DNA from: an uncultured Aureispira sp.
GTDB taxonomy: Bacteria; Bacteroidota; Bacteroidia; Chitinophagales; Saprospiraceae
Assembly: GCA_905480075.1 (NCBI GenBank)
Contig: CAJQOX010000091.1
Coordinates: 1 to 33,848, forward strand
Direction: 5' to 3'
Length of the DNA: 33,848 nt
Part shown: positions 1-7,589 of the stretch, piece after piece
Position numbering within the stretch: the stretch's first letter is position 1
How the letters are laid out: every line of letters starts with the position of its first letter
The notes under the pieces: model-generated
Databases searched by the model: none
What the model was told of the DNA's origin: nothing
What the model saw: only the letters and a program-made list of their open reading frames with translations
Program-made: the position numbers and the translations under genes

Positions 1-1536
1 GAATTAAGCAGTGAAGACCTGATGATTTGCGATGGAAACAATGAGGGTATGTGTATCGCAGGGGTCTTCGGAGGAGTGAAATCAGGCGTTTCTGATAAAA
101 CCACTAATATTTTTCTGGAATCTGCCTTTTTTAACGCTATCTCTGTCCGCCGTTCAAGTATGAAACACCTGCTCCGGACTGATGCAGCGACAAGATTCGA
201 AAAAGGTACTGACCCCAACGGGACACTCTATGCCCTCAAAAGAGCCGCACTCCTGATTCAGGAATTCGGTGGGGGAACGATCGCTTCGGATGTGGTGGAC
301 CTCTATCCTCAACCAGTGGAAAGGGCAAAAGTTATGCTGAAATACTCAAAAGTTACGGACCTTATCGGTGCTGATATTCCAAAAGATGATATCAAAATGA
401 TTCTCGGATATCTCGATATGAATATACTTGAAGAAAATGAAAAGTCTATTACTATAGATATCCCCACAAACAAGGTAGATGTTACCCGCGATGCCGATGT
501 GATTGAAGAAATCCTCAGGATTTATGGCTACAACAAGGTCGAGACACCCGAAACGGTAAATTCTGTCCTTTCCTTTGCCGCAAGCCCTAATCCCTTTAAA
601 GTGAGGAATCTTATTGCGGACCTGCTGACAAGTTCAGGCTTCAATGAAATGATGTCTACCTCTATGACTAAATCAGGGTACTATCAGAAACACCTTCCGC
701 AAGATGAAAATACCCTTGTTTTTGTCAACAATACTTCCAATCAACACCTTGACCTCATGAGACCCTCTATGTTGTTCAGCGGCTTGGAAACTATTGTTCA
801 TAATCAGAACCGTCAACAGGGCGACCTTAAATTATATGAATTCGGCAAAACGTACTTCAAAAAAGTAGTGGATGGTGAAGGGAATATGGATTATTTTGAA
901 CAACAACACCTTTCCCTCTTTCTGACAGGGCAAAGAAATCCTGAAAACTGGCTCAATTATAAAGGTCCTGAGGTAAGCTTTTATTCCCTCAAGGCTTTTG
1001 TGGAACATGTGATGACACGACTCGGAATCCTTCCTTCATCCGTTCAGTGTACTGCCCTGGATAATGATGTTTTTACCTACGGACTGAAATACCACAGAGG
1101 GAAACAACATATCGTTTCTTTCGGACGCCTCGATGGTAATATCGCCTTGGGTATGGGGGTTAAACAGGAAGTTTTTTATGCAGATTTCGACTTCGATACA
1201 ATCCTGAAAATCCTTAAAAAACACAAGATGAAATATCAGGCAATGTCTAAATACCCGGCTGTGAGACGTGACCTCGCCCTCGTCGTCGATAAAAATACGC
1301 AATACAATCAGATTTTGGGAATTGCGGTCAAAACCGGTGGCAAACAACTACGGGCAACCAACCTTTTTGATGTTTATGAAAATGATGAACATGTCGGAAA
1401 AGGTAAGAAATCCTGCTCTGTAAGTTTTATCTTTCAAGATGATAACAAAACATTAAAGGATAAGGATATCGATAAGGTGATGTCTAAACTAATTGCCACT
1501 TATGAAAATAAATTGTCGGCCCTTATCAGAAAGTAA
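1..1536 (+). CDS. pheT: Phenylalanine--tRNA ligase beta subunit, 5'-truncated by window edge
   Basis: Beta subunit of the alpha2-beta2 phenylalanyl-tRNA synthetase, which charges tRNA-Phe in the cytoplasm. The frame is open from base 1, so the first ATG (22) is internal; about 511 C-terminal residues of a protein usually near 800 are present. Visible parts in order: the end of the B3/B4 editing domain (GVFGGVKSGVS, then RTDAATRFEKG), the B5 domain with the metal-binding helix DVTRDADVIEEILRIYGYN, the catalytic-like core, and a C-terminal FDX-ACB anticodon-binding domain starting near 'SKYPAVRRDLALVVD'. It is followed after 53 bp by a small coiled-coil gene and zapA, the usual Bacteroidota order. 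Identification is secure. Confidence 0.97.
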   Translation, partial: ELSSEDLMICDGNNEGMCIAGVFGGVKSGVSDKTTNIFLESAFFNAISVRRSSMKHLLRTDAATRFEKGTDPNGTLYALKRAALLIQEFGGGTIASDVVDLYPQPVERAKVMLKYSKVTDLIGADIPKDDIKMILGYLDMNILEENEKSITIDIPTNKVDVTRDADVIEEILRIYGYNKVETPETVNSVLSFAASPNPFKVRNLIADLLTSSGFNEMMSTSMTKSGYYQKHLPQDENTLVFVNNTSNQHLDLMRPSMLFSGLETIVHNQNRQQGDLKLYEFGKTYFKKVVDGEGNMDYFEQQHLSLFLTGQRNPENWLNYKGPEVSFYSLKAFVEHVMTRLGILPSSVQCTALDNDVFTYGLKYHRGKQHIVSFGRLDGNIALGMGVKQEVFYADFDFDTILKILKKHKMKYQAMSKYPAVRRDLALVVDKNTQYNQILGIAVKTGGKQLRATNLFDVYENDEHVGKGKKSCSVSFIFQDDNKTLKDKDIDKVMSKLIATYENKLSALIRK

Positions 1537-1589
1537 CAGATTTGGAAACCCAAAGATTATTGACTCATAAATCTTTATAATTAACAAAA

Positions 1590-1889
1590 ATGAGTACCTT
1601 AGAGCAGAAATTAGAGGAGATTGAGAAAAAAGTAATGAAATTGGTAAAACAAAACGTTCAATACCAACAGATATGCGAGGATTTGCTGACTTCTCGTCGG
1701 CGTTTGGAAAATGAAATTGTAGTCTTGAAACAAAACCTGGAAGGACAGTCTGAAAAGGTTGAATCTCTTGAAGATAATTCGAAACAGCTTAAAATCGCAC
1801 ATCAGGAAGATAACGAGGGGTTAAAGAAACGAATTAATCAATATATTGAAGATATAGACACTTCTGTAGAGTGGCTTAAACAACTGTAA
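1590..1889 (+). CDS. Small coiled-coil protein between pheT and zapA
   Basis: A 99-residue, highly charged protein predicted to be almost entirely helical coiled coil (heptad-like runs such as LEQKLEEIEKKVMKLVKQN and ENEIVVLKQNLEGQ). No signal peptide or membrane segment is visible. It lies 16 bp upstream of zapA and is probably co-transcribed with it. By position and architecture it may be a partner of ZapA in cell division, comparable to the coiled-coil protein ZapB, but no sequence signature proves this. The start at 1590 places the first heptads directly after the Met. Confidence 0.85.
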   Translation: MSTLEQKLEEIEKKVMKLVKQNVQYQQICEDLLTSRRRLENEIVVLKQNLEGQSEKVESLEDNSKQLKIAHQEDNEGLKKRINQYIEDIDTSVEWLKQL

Positions 1890-1905
1890 AACTTAAGTTG
1901 TAAAA

Positions 1906-2202
1906 ATGAATGACGAAAAAATTTTGGAAATACCTGTTTCTATTGCCGGACGTATTTACCCGGTATTAGCTGCTTCTGATGAGGTAGAGAACATTGAATT
2001 TATCAATAAAAAACTCAATGAGGAATTTTCAGACCTGAAATCCCGTTATTCCAATAAATTAAACAATCAGGATATCTTAGCCATGCTGTTGTTTACTTAT
2101 GCCAAAAACTTGCAGGAAGAAAAACTTCAAACAGATATGTTGCCTGTAGAAAAACGTGTGCAATCTATCGAAAATATATTGGAAAAAGCTTTTGAGAAAT
2201 AA
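1906..2202 (+). CDS. zapA: Cell division protein ZapA
   Basis: 98-residue ZapA-family protein. In this family the N-terminal domain binds FtsZ and promotes filament bundling at the division ring, and a C-terminal helix forms dimers and tetramers. The N-terminal pattern 'ILEIPVSIAGRIYPVLAASDEVENIEFINKKLNEEF' is the typical ZapA beta-beta-alpha head. It is followed by 'QDILAMLLFTYAKNLQEEK' and a terminal helix. Normal length for the family. The coiled-coil gene lies directly upstream, and rny follows after a 126-bp gap that carries its own promoter. Confidence 0.92.
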   Translation: MNDEKILEIPVSIAGRIYPVLAASDEVENIEFINKKLNEEFSDLKSRYSNKLNNQDILAMLLFTYAKNLQEEKLQTDMLPVEKRVQSIENILEKAFEK

Positions 2203-2259
2203 CTCAAATTCGTTGCTACACCCTTTACGCTTCTTTCACTCTTACCTTTCTTTACCTTC

Positions 2260-2291
2260 TTTGATTAGTTCTTTTTTTGAAACTAATTTTG
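2260..2291 (+). promoter_or_regulatory. Bacteroidota-type promoter for rny
   Basis: TTTG at 2260-2263 (-33 box), a 20-bp spacer, and TAATTTTG at 2284-2291 (-7 box, exact match to TAnnTTTG). Transcription would start near 2298, about 30 bases before the rny ATG. The spacer and -7 box also contain a 7-bp inverted repeat (ATTAGTT 2264-2270 / AACTAAT 2281-2287), which could be an operator or chance. Confidence 0.75.
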
Positions 2292-2328
2292 GGGCTCTAT
2301 TGCCCTGTCACATATATATATAATTATT

Positions 2329-3966
2329 ATGGATTACACGATGTTAGGACTCGGTTCACTTATCGGGGTTTTGGTTGGAGTATTAATCGGCAGATATCTG
2401 CTGGAGAAATTCAATAAAGACCGTCAGTTGGAACTGGATAGAAAGGCAGACGAAATATTGAAATCTTCAAGAGAAAACTCGGAGAGAAAATTGTCAGAAG
2501 CTGAAAAAAAAGCTTCAAGAATGGTCGAAAAAGCAAAGAAAGATTGTGCAAATATTAAAAACAATAAGATTGCTGAAACCAAAAAACATTTTATTAATAA
2601 GAAAAAAGAATTTGAAAATAATTGCAAAAAACGCGATTTGAGACTTAAATCTCTCGAAGACAAAGCGGAAGACAGAGATAATATCTTGCTTACCCGTGAA
2701 AAGGAAGTGTTGAGAAAAGAAACGGCAACAAATAAAATTAAAGAAAACCTCAATCGTCAGCTTGAGTTGATTGAAGTGAAAATGGAAAAACTCAACAGCA
2801 AGGAAATTGAATATCAGCAGCAACTCGAAAAAATTGCAAAACTGACTCCGCAGCAAGCAAAAGATGAACTGATTAAAAGTATTAAAGATAAGGCAGACGC
2901 TGAAGCAATGTCTTATGTCAAGGACAGGTTCGAAGAAGCTAAGTTGACAGCAAATAAGGATGCCAAAAAAATCGTTATTCAGTCTATTCAACGAATGGCT
3001 GCAGAACATACTATCGAAAATACAGTATCTGTTTTTCGCCTGGATTCTGATGATCTGAAAGGTCAGATAATTGGAAGGGAAGGACGTAATATCCGTGCCC
3101 TCGAATCTGCTACCGGTGTCGAAATTATTGTTGATGATACGCCTGAAGCAATCATTATTTCAAGCTTCGATCCTATCCGCAGAGAAATTTGCCGACTCTC
3201 TCTGCAGCGACTTGTAGCCGATGGGAGGATTCATCCTGCACGTATTGAAGAGGTGGTCGCCAAAACAAAAAAACAAATCGAAGAGCAAATAATGGAAATC
3301 GGTCAACGTACAGTTATTGATCTTAATATTCATGGCCTGCAAACTCCGCTGATTCGTATGGTAGGACGTATGCGTTTCCGTTCTTCTTATGGGCAGAACC
3401 TACTTAAACACTCTATTGAAACTGCCAAGCTATGTGCTATAATGTCTGCTGAATTAGGCCTTTCTCAAAGGGAGATCAAATTGGCCAAACGTGCCGGTCT
3501 GCTACATGATATCGGTAAAGTAGGTGAAGAGGAAACGGAATTGTCGCATGCCCTCCTCGGTATGAAAATGTGTGAGAAACATGGTGAAAAAGCTGCGGTC
3601 TCCAATGCGGTAGGTGCTCACCACGATGAGGTGGAAATGAAATATATCATCTCTCCTTTAGTTCAGGTTTGTGATGCTATATCCGGTGCAAGACCCGGTG
3701 CAAGACGTGAAATTATGGAAAGCTATATCGAGAGAATAAAAGAACTCGAAAAAGTGGCGCTTTCTTATGATGGCGTTCATAAAGTGTATGCTATGCAGGC
3801 TGGTAGGGAATTACGTGTTATTGTTGAAGCGGACAAAGTTTCTGATGCTAAATCAGAAGAATTGTCTTTTCAGATCTCTCAGCAGATTCAAAACGAAATG
3901 CAATACCCGGGGCAAATTAAAGTCACGGTTATCCGTGAAAAACGCTCTGTGGCTTTTGCCAGATAA
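2329..3966 (+). CDS. rny: Ribonuclease Y
   Basis: Membrane-anchored endoribonuclease that starts mRNA decay. The 545 residues show an N-terminal transmembrane helix (about 5-22), a long charged coiled coil (about 28-210), a KH RNA-binding domain with the GxxG loop IIGREGRN (about 247-254), and an HD domain with H361, H393-D394 (LLHDIGK) and H407 as likely metal ligands. Length and order are those of the family. It has its own promoter and ends in a strong hairpin terminator. The start at 2329 gives the correct membrane anchor. Confidence 0.97.
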   Translation: MDYTMLGLGSLIGVLVGVLIGRYLLEKFNKDRQLELDRKADEILKSSRENSERKLSEAEKKASRMVEKAKKDCANIKNNKIAETKKHFINKKKEFENNCKKRDLRLKSLEDKAEDRDNILLTREKEVLRKETATNKIKENLNRQLELIEVKMEKLNSKEIEYQQQLEKIAKLTPQQAKDELIKSIKDKADAEAMSYVKDRFEEAKLTANKDAKKIVIQSIQRMAAEHTIENTVSVFRLDSDDLKGQIIGREGRNIRALESATGVEIIVDDTPEAIIISSFDPIRREICRLSLQRLVADGRIHPARIEEVVAKTKKQIEEQIMEIGQRTVIDLNIHGLQTPLIRMVGRMRFRSSYGQNLLKHSIETAKLCAIMSAELGLSQREIKLAKRAGLLHDIGKVGEEETELSHALLGMKMCEKHGEKAAVSNAVGAHHDEVEMKYIISPLVQVCDAISGARPGARREIMESYIERIKELEKVALSYDGVHKVYAMQAGRELRVIVEADKVSDAKSEELSFQISQQIQNEMQYPGQIKVTVIREKRSVAFAR

Positions 3967-3997
3967 TTATAACATTATTACTGTTCTTACGTTCAAT

Positions 3998-4040
3998 AAG
4001 CAGTCTTGTCCTTTGATAAGACTGCTTGTTTTTATTTTGT
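3998..4040 (+). terminator. Intrinsic terminator of rny
   Basis: Perfect 10-bp stem AAGCAGTCTT (3998-4007) / AAGACTGCTT (4018-4027) with a 10-base loop, followed by a T-rich tail (4028-4040). It lies 32 bases after the rny stop. Confidence 0.9.
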
Positions 4041-4066
4041 CCCTTATGTCTGAAATTATTCATACA

Positions 4067-4657
4067 ATGAAATTATTTTTACTTTTGGCCATGTTATTCC
4101 TCTTGTTTTCATGCAATTCAATTGAGCCGGAAAAGCAAACTGCTATTCCTGTTGCTCCTGCTATTATTAGCCCGGAAACCACTGACAGTATTTCAAAGGT
4201 TCCTTTTATGTCTGAAAATGGTAGGTTTAGTATTCAATTTCCTGAGGAACCCTTGCTAGATGAACATATGACTTCTACAGAAATTGGTCAGATAAAACTC
4301 TATCAATATATTTATTCTAAAGATAATACCAATGCATGGCTCGTCAGCTATTCAGATTACCCTGAAAAGATGATAAAAATAGGAAATAACACGCAACTGC
4401 TCAAGGGAATTAAACATCGTGTACTGCAAGGTCTCAATGCAAGGGCAAGTGCTGAAAAAAAGATTAAAGTGCAAAACAAATATCAGGGCCTCTCCTTTGT
4501 TGCAAAATCCAGGAATAAGAAACTCGATATTCTTTACCGTATCTTCCTCGTGGGAAACAGAGTCTATCAGATAAGTATGTATTCTTCTTTGGGGCCCTTT
4601 TCTTCTAAAGATTCTACCGATTTTATAGGTAGTTTTGAGCTTTTACCTGAAAGTTGA
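4067..4657 (+). CDS. Lipoprotein with PsbP/DUF1795-like domain
   Basis: 196-residue predicted lipoprotein. The signal peptide MKLFLLLAMLFLLFSC ends in a lipobox cysteine (C16). The frame stays open upstream into rny, but the ATG at 4067 starts exactly at the signal peptide; an in-frame ATG at 4046 is a weaker option. After a proline/threonine-rich linker, the segment 'GRFSIQFPEEP' to 'DSTDFIGSFELLPES' resembles PsbP/DUF1795-like lipoproteins that begin with a 'F.I.FP..P' strand. Function is unknown. The gene follows the rny terminator closely and no clear promoter was seen. It converges with the minus-strand gene at 4671. Confidence 0.85.
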   Translation: MKLFLLLAMLFLLFSCNSIEPEKQTAIPVAPAIISPETTDSISKVPFMSENGRFSIQFPEEPLLDEHMTSTEIGQIKLYQYIYSKDNTNAWLVSYSDYPEKMIKIGNNTQLLKGIKHRVLQGLNARASAEKKIKVQNKYQGLSFVAKSRNKKLDILYRIFLVGNRVYQISMYSSLGPFSSKDSTDFIGSFELLPES

Positions 4658-4670
4658 GTTGTTTTTAAAT

Positions 4671-5378
4671 TTATCTCATTTTTAAAAAATCGCGGATCTC
4701 TGCCTCATTGTGATAATAAGTAAGAAAATCACCACGGAGTTTCTTACGGGGCTTAGGAGGATGAATAAGATTAACATTCAACCCGAAATCTACTATAAGA
4801 ACTCCAGTTCCTCTTGAACTACAGATCTTAATCAGGTTTTTTCGCATCTTTTCCTCAATCATGTCGAATGAATCCCTGGAGAAAGATAGCCACTGTTCAT
4901 TCGCAGGGTACTGAAAAAGTTGATGCAGCACTTTTATTTCCTTATACTTCAGGCTGTTGCTGAATAGAATCATATGGAGAAGGAAAAAAGAGAAAAAAAT
5001 AAGAGACGGAAGTACAAATTGTGTAATTCTATCCTCGCTTTGAAAGGCAAGAAAAAATACACCGCTCCCGAGTGTAAATAAAAAAGCTTTCCACAAACTG
5101 TCCCTTATCCACAAACTGTTAAGCCGGTAAGGTTTTAAAGAAGGAAGTGTTTTGTGGGATTTTGCCTCCATTGATATCACATAAGCTTTTTTACGGTTTT
5201 GCTTGTAGGCCAGTAAACCATCTGCCCGTTTCATGCCATGTATCTTCTTTGTGCTTTCTTCGATATTGGAATAAATAGAGCGCTTGCCATGCTTTTTTCT
5301 GTAGTAATTATTAAGAAAAGTCTGTGTGGACCGCTGAACAATTATCTCTTCCAGGTTTTTTCCGGGATTCTTAGTCAT
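4671..5378 (-). CDS. Two-TM protein with PD-(D/E)XK nuclease-like motif
   Basis: 235-residue protein of unrecognised family. The N-terminal half reads 'KRADGLLAYKQNRKKAYVISMEAKS', giving D53 and E71-A-K73, the spacing of a PD-(D/E)XK restriction-endonuclease-like core, with an upstream acidic helix (LEEII, 9-13). Two hydrophobic segments follow (about 98-113 and 121-141), then a basic, probably cytoplasmic C-terminal domain with a strand-like 'GVLIVDFGLNVNL'. The layout suggests a membrane-anchored nuclease-like protein, but the motif is short and catalytic activity is inference. It lies 105 bp downstream of mpl on the same strand; the gap holds inverted repeats. Confidence 0.75.
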   Translation of the reverse strand: MTKNPGKNLEEIIVQRSTQTFLNNYYRKKHGKRSIYSNIEESTKKIHGMKRADGLLAYKQNRKKAYVISMEAKSHKTLPSLKPYRLNSLWIRDSLWKAFLFTLGSGVFFLAFQSEDRITQFVLPSLIFFSFFLLHMILFSNSLKYKEIKVLHQLFQYPANEQWLSFSRDSFDMIEEKMRKNLIKICSSRGTGVLIVDFGLNVNLIHPPKPRKKLRGDFLTYYHNEAEIRDFLKMR

Positions 5379-5386
5379 TACATTTT

Positions 5387-5457
5387 ATTTTGAAACTGCT
5401 TTTGATTTCACTTTGTAGAGTTAATTCTACGAAAATAAAAACAAATTGTTTCAAAAT
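5387..5457. repeat. Nested inverted repeats upstream of the minus-strand TM gene
   Basis: A 10-bp perfect inverted repeat, ATTTTGAAAC (5387-5396) / GTTTCAAAAT (5448-5457), encloses a small hairpin GTAGA-GTTAAT-TCTAC. It sits just before the start of the minus-strand gene ending at 4671, in its presumed 5' region. It could be an operator or a structured leader. It could also be chance in AT-rich DNA. Confidence 0.4.
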
Positions 5458-5483
5458 GAAATATTTTGTTTCTTTTGTGGCTT

Positions 5484-6863
5484 TTAATTTTCTTCGACCA
5501 GTTTCAGGATGTCAATCCCTCCCCAGTTCCCGGAACTCATCAACAGAATATTTGCAGATTGTTTCTGTACATCAATCTGCAGTTGATTATGCAATTTTTG
5601 AGAATCTGTAAAGACTTTCAGATTAGGGTGATAAAAGGCTTCTTTTACATCAGCAGGCTGAAATTCTTCCAGCTTTTTCATCTTTACTGTATGATTGTTA
5701 TAATAGACATAGGCTTTGTCTGCTGCCCCCATAGAACCTAAGTATTCGTCCAGAAAACCAATGTTAAGCGAGCTGAAGGTGTGCAGTTCAAGGGCTGCAA
5801 CTAGCTTTCTTTCAGGGTATTGCCCTTTTACGGCATTGATAGTTGCCTTAACCTTCGATGGGGCATGTGCAAAATCCTTAAAGATAACCTGTTGTTCATT
5901 TTTTGACAAGGTCTCAAGCCGTTTGGCAGCACCCGAAAATTCCTGTATTGCATCAAAAATCTGTAAATCACTAAGACCCAGTTCCCGGCAAACTAACCTG
6001 GCAGCCTGGAAGTTCTGCAAATTGTGTTTCCCGAAAATCTGTAGTGGGATACCCACCGTATTTTTTTCCTTAATAGCAAAATTATAATCTATAGAAAGGT
6101 AGGTTTTATGGTTATCTATAGTAAAATCAGGGGTATTATAAGAAATTGACGCAATCTTCGATTTAGAAGCAAATTTCTTTAGATGAACATCATCATTATA
6201 ATATATCAGTACACCGTTCCGGGGAATACTTTCAATGAATTTCTTGAATTGTTTCTTATATTTTTTGAAAGTAGGAAAAACATTGATGTGATCCCAGGCA
6301 ATACCGGTAATTACAGCAATGTCCGGTGAGTAATGAAGGAATTTAGGTAGGGAATCAATAGGAGAGGACAAATATTCATCGCCTTCAATAATGATTAGTG
6401 GAGCATCCGACAACCTGACCATCAATTCAAAACCATCGAGTTGTGCACCGACTGCATAATCGAAATCAATCTGATAAAATTTCAGAATATGCATGATCAT
6501 AGAGGTGGTAGTGGTCTTGCCATGACTGCCACCGACAACGACCCTTTTTTTGTTCTTACTTTGTAGAAATATGTATTCAGGATAGGAATAGATAGTCAGC
6601 CCCAATTCCTGGGCCTTCAATAATTCAGGGTTGTTTGCCCTTGCATGCATCCCCACGATGATCGCATCTATTCCGGAATTAATATTATTAATGTTCCAGC
6701 CCATTTCTGAAGGAAGTAATCCTGCCTTTTTTAAACGGCTGCGGGAGGGTTCGTATATTTCATCATCGGATCCGGTAATCGAATATCCTTTTTGTTGTAG
6801 GGCCAATGCAAGATTGTGCATAAGGGCACCACCGATTGCAATAAAGTGAATTTTCATTTTCAT
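5484..6863 (-). CDS. mpl: Mpl-type UDP-N-acetylmuramate--peptide ligase (Mur ligase family)
   Basis: 459-residue Mur ligase. Mpl attaches the recycled murein peptide L-Ala-gamma-D-Glu-meso-DAP to UDP-MurNAc in the cytoplasm, saving peptidoglycan fragments. The N-terminal Rossmann motif 'IHFIAIGGALMHNLALALQQKGYSITGSD' is typical of Mpl rather than MurC. The P-loop GGSHGKTTTT is at 111-120 and the metal/ATP motif 'IIIEGDEY' near 157-164, followed by 'TGIAWDHINVFPT'. Length matches the family. Starts at MKMKIHF; a start two codons later is equally possible. It is divergent from the SRPBCC gene at 7006. MurC is the main alternative but fits the N-terminus less well. Confidence 0.88.
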   Translation of the reverse strand: MKMKIHFIAIGGALMHNLALALQQKGYSITGSDDEIYEPSRSRLKKAGLLPSEMGWNINNINSGIDAIIVGMHARANNPELLKAQELGLTIYSYPEYIFLQSKNKKRVVVGGSHGKTTTTSMIMHILKFYQIDFDYAVGAQLDGFELMVRLSDAPLIIIEGDEYLSSPIDSLPKFLHYSPDIAVITGIAWDHINVFPTFKKYKKQFKKFIESIPRNGVLIYYNDDVHLKKFASKSKIASISYNTPDFTIDNHKTYLSIDYNFAIKEKNTVGIPLQIFGKHNLQNFQAARLVCRELGLSDLQIFDAIQEFSGAAKRLETLSKNEQQVIFKDFAHAPSKVKATINAVKGQYPERKLVAALELHTFSSLNIGFLDEYLGSMGAADKAYVYYNNHTVKMKKLEEFQPADVKEAFYHPNLKVFTDSQKLHNQLQIDVQKQSANILLMSSGNWGGIDILKLVEEN

Positions 6864-7005
6864 AGAATTAGTATAATAGGGGGTGATAAAGCTATGTTTT
6901 TTTTATTATAAATTAAATTTATTGCCATGTATTTTATTATTGTAGTATAAAATCATAGCTTTCTGTATAAATTTACTGATGTTTTGATATGAAAATGATG
7001 AATAA

Positions 7006-7434
7006 ATGAATTCCTGTAAAAATACTGTAATTATTGAAGCCCCTCTTAAAAGCGTCTGGGAGATTCTCAGCGATTTTGATCGATATCCTGAATGGAATCC
7101 TCTTATAGGAAAAATCAGGGGTAATGTAGCGGAAGGAGCCCTTGTTCTAGCCTATGTCTGTCCGCTGAAAGTCTACTTTCCTGTCAGAATTATCAGCTTC
7201 AAGCCTATGCAGGAAATTATCTGGCAGGGCAGAATGCCCACAGCTTCCCTTATGCAGGGCGAACATTATTATTACCTGAAAGACCTGGGAAACAATCATA
7301 CGGAATTGATCCATGGTGAAACGTTTACAGGGTCTCTTTCGGATTTTATGCCTCCTTTTTTATTGTCTCAGTTGCAGGATGCCTATGAGTTTCACAATCA
7401 AAAAATTAAGATTATTGCAGAATCTGGAGTGTAA
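7006..7434 (+). CDS. SRPBCC-family (START-like) protein
   Basis: 142-residue protein with the helix-grip fold signature of the SRPBCC superfamily. The start is 'NTVIIEAPLKSVWEILSDFDRYPEWNPLI', where the 'A...VW..L.D...Y..WNP' pattern is diagnostic, and it ends in a long helix ('LLSQLQDAYEFHNQKIKIIAES'). Such proteins bind hydrophobic ligands in a central cavity; the ligand cannot be told from sequence. It is divergent from mpl and lies 155 bp upstream of the GH3-type gene on the same strand. No promoter matching the consensus was found. Confidence 0.88.
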   Translation: MNSCKNTVIIEAPLKSVWEILSDFDRYPEWNPLIGKIRGNVAEGALVLAYVCPLKVYFPVRIISFKPMQEIIWQGRMPTASLMQGEHYYYLKDLGNNHTELIHGETFTGSLSDFMPPFLLSQLQDAYEFHNQKIKIIAESGV

Positions 7435-7589
7435 ATTTTTAGTCCTGAATCCTATACCACCCTGCTTTGGATTTGATTAGTAACTTTAAAATGCTTCCTT
7501 CTTTTTACCCATTCAACACAACTATCTCAAACCCCTTCTATTATTCAGTCCTTTTTTGTATTTTTGTTCAATAATGGTTATAAAAGTGA

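Noticed and set aside
2264-2287. ATTAGTT/AACTAAT hairpin as a zapA terminator
   Set aside because: It overlaps a well-matched -33/-7 promoter for rny and the stem is AT-only, so termination is unlikely.
2203-2328. Possible 6S RNA between zapA and rny
   Set aside because: In other phyla 6S RNA sits next to zapA, but this gap is a pyrimidine-rich stretch that cannot fold into the long rod needed; it is explained by a promoter.
3767-4066. Longer start for the lipoprotein overlapping rny
   Set aside because: It would overlap rny in another frame and run through its terminator; the lipoprotein signal begins at 4067.
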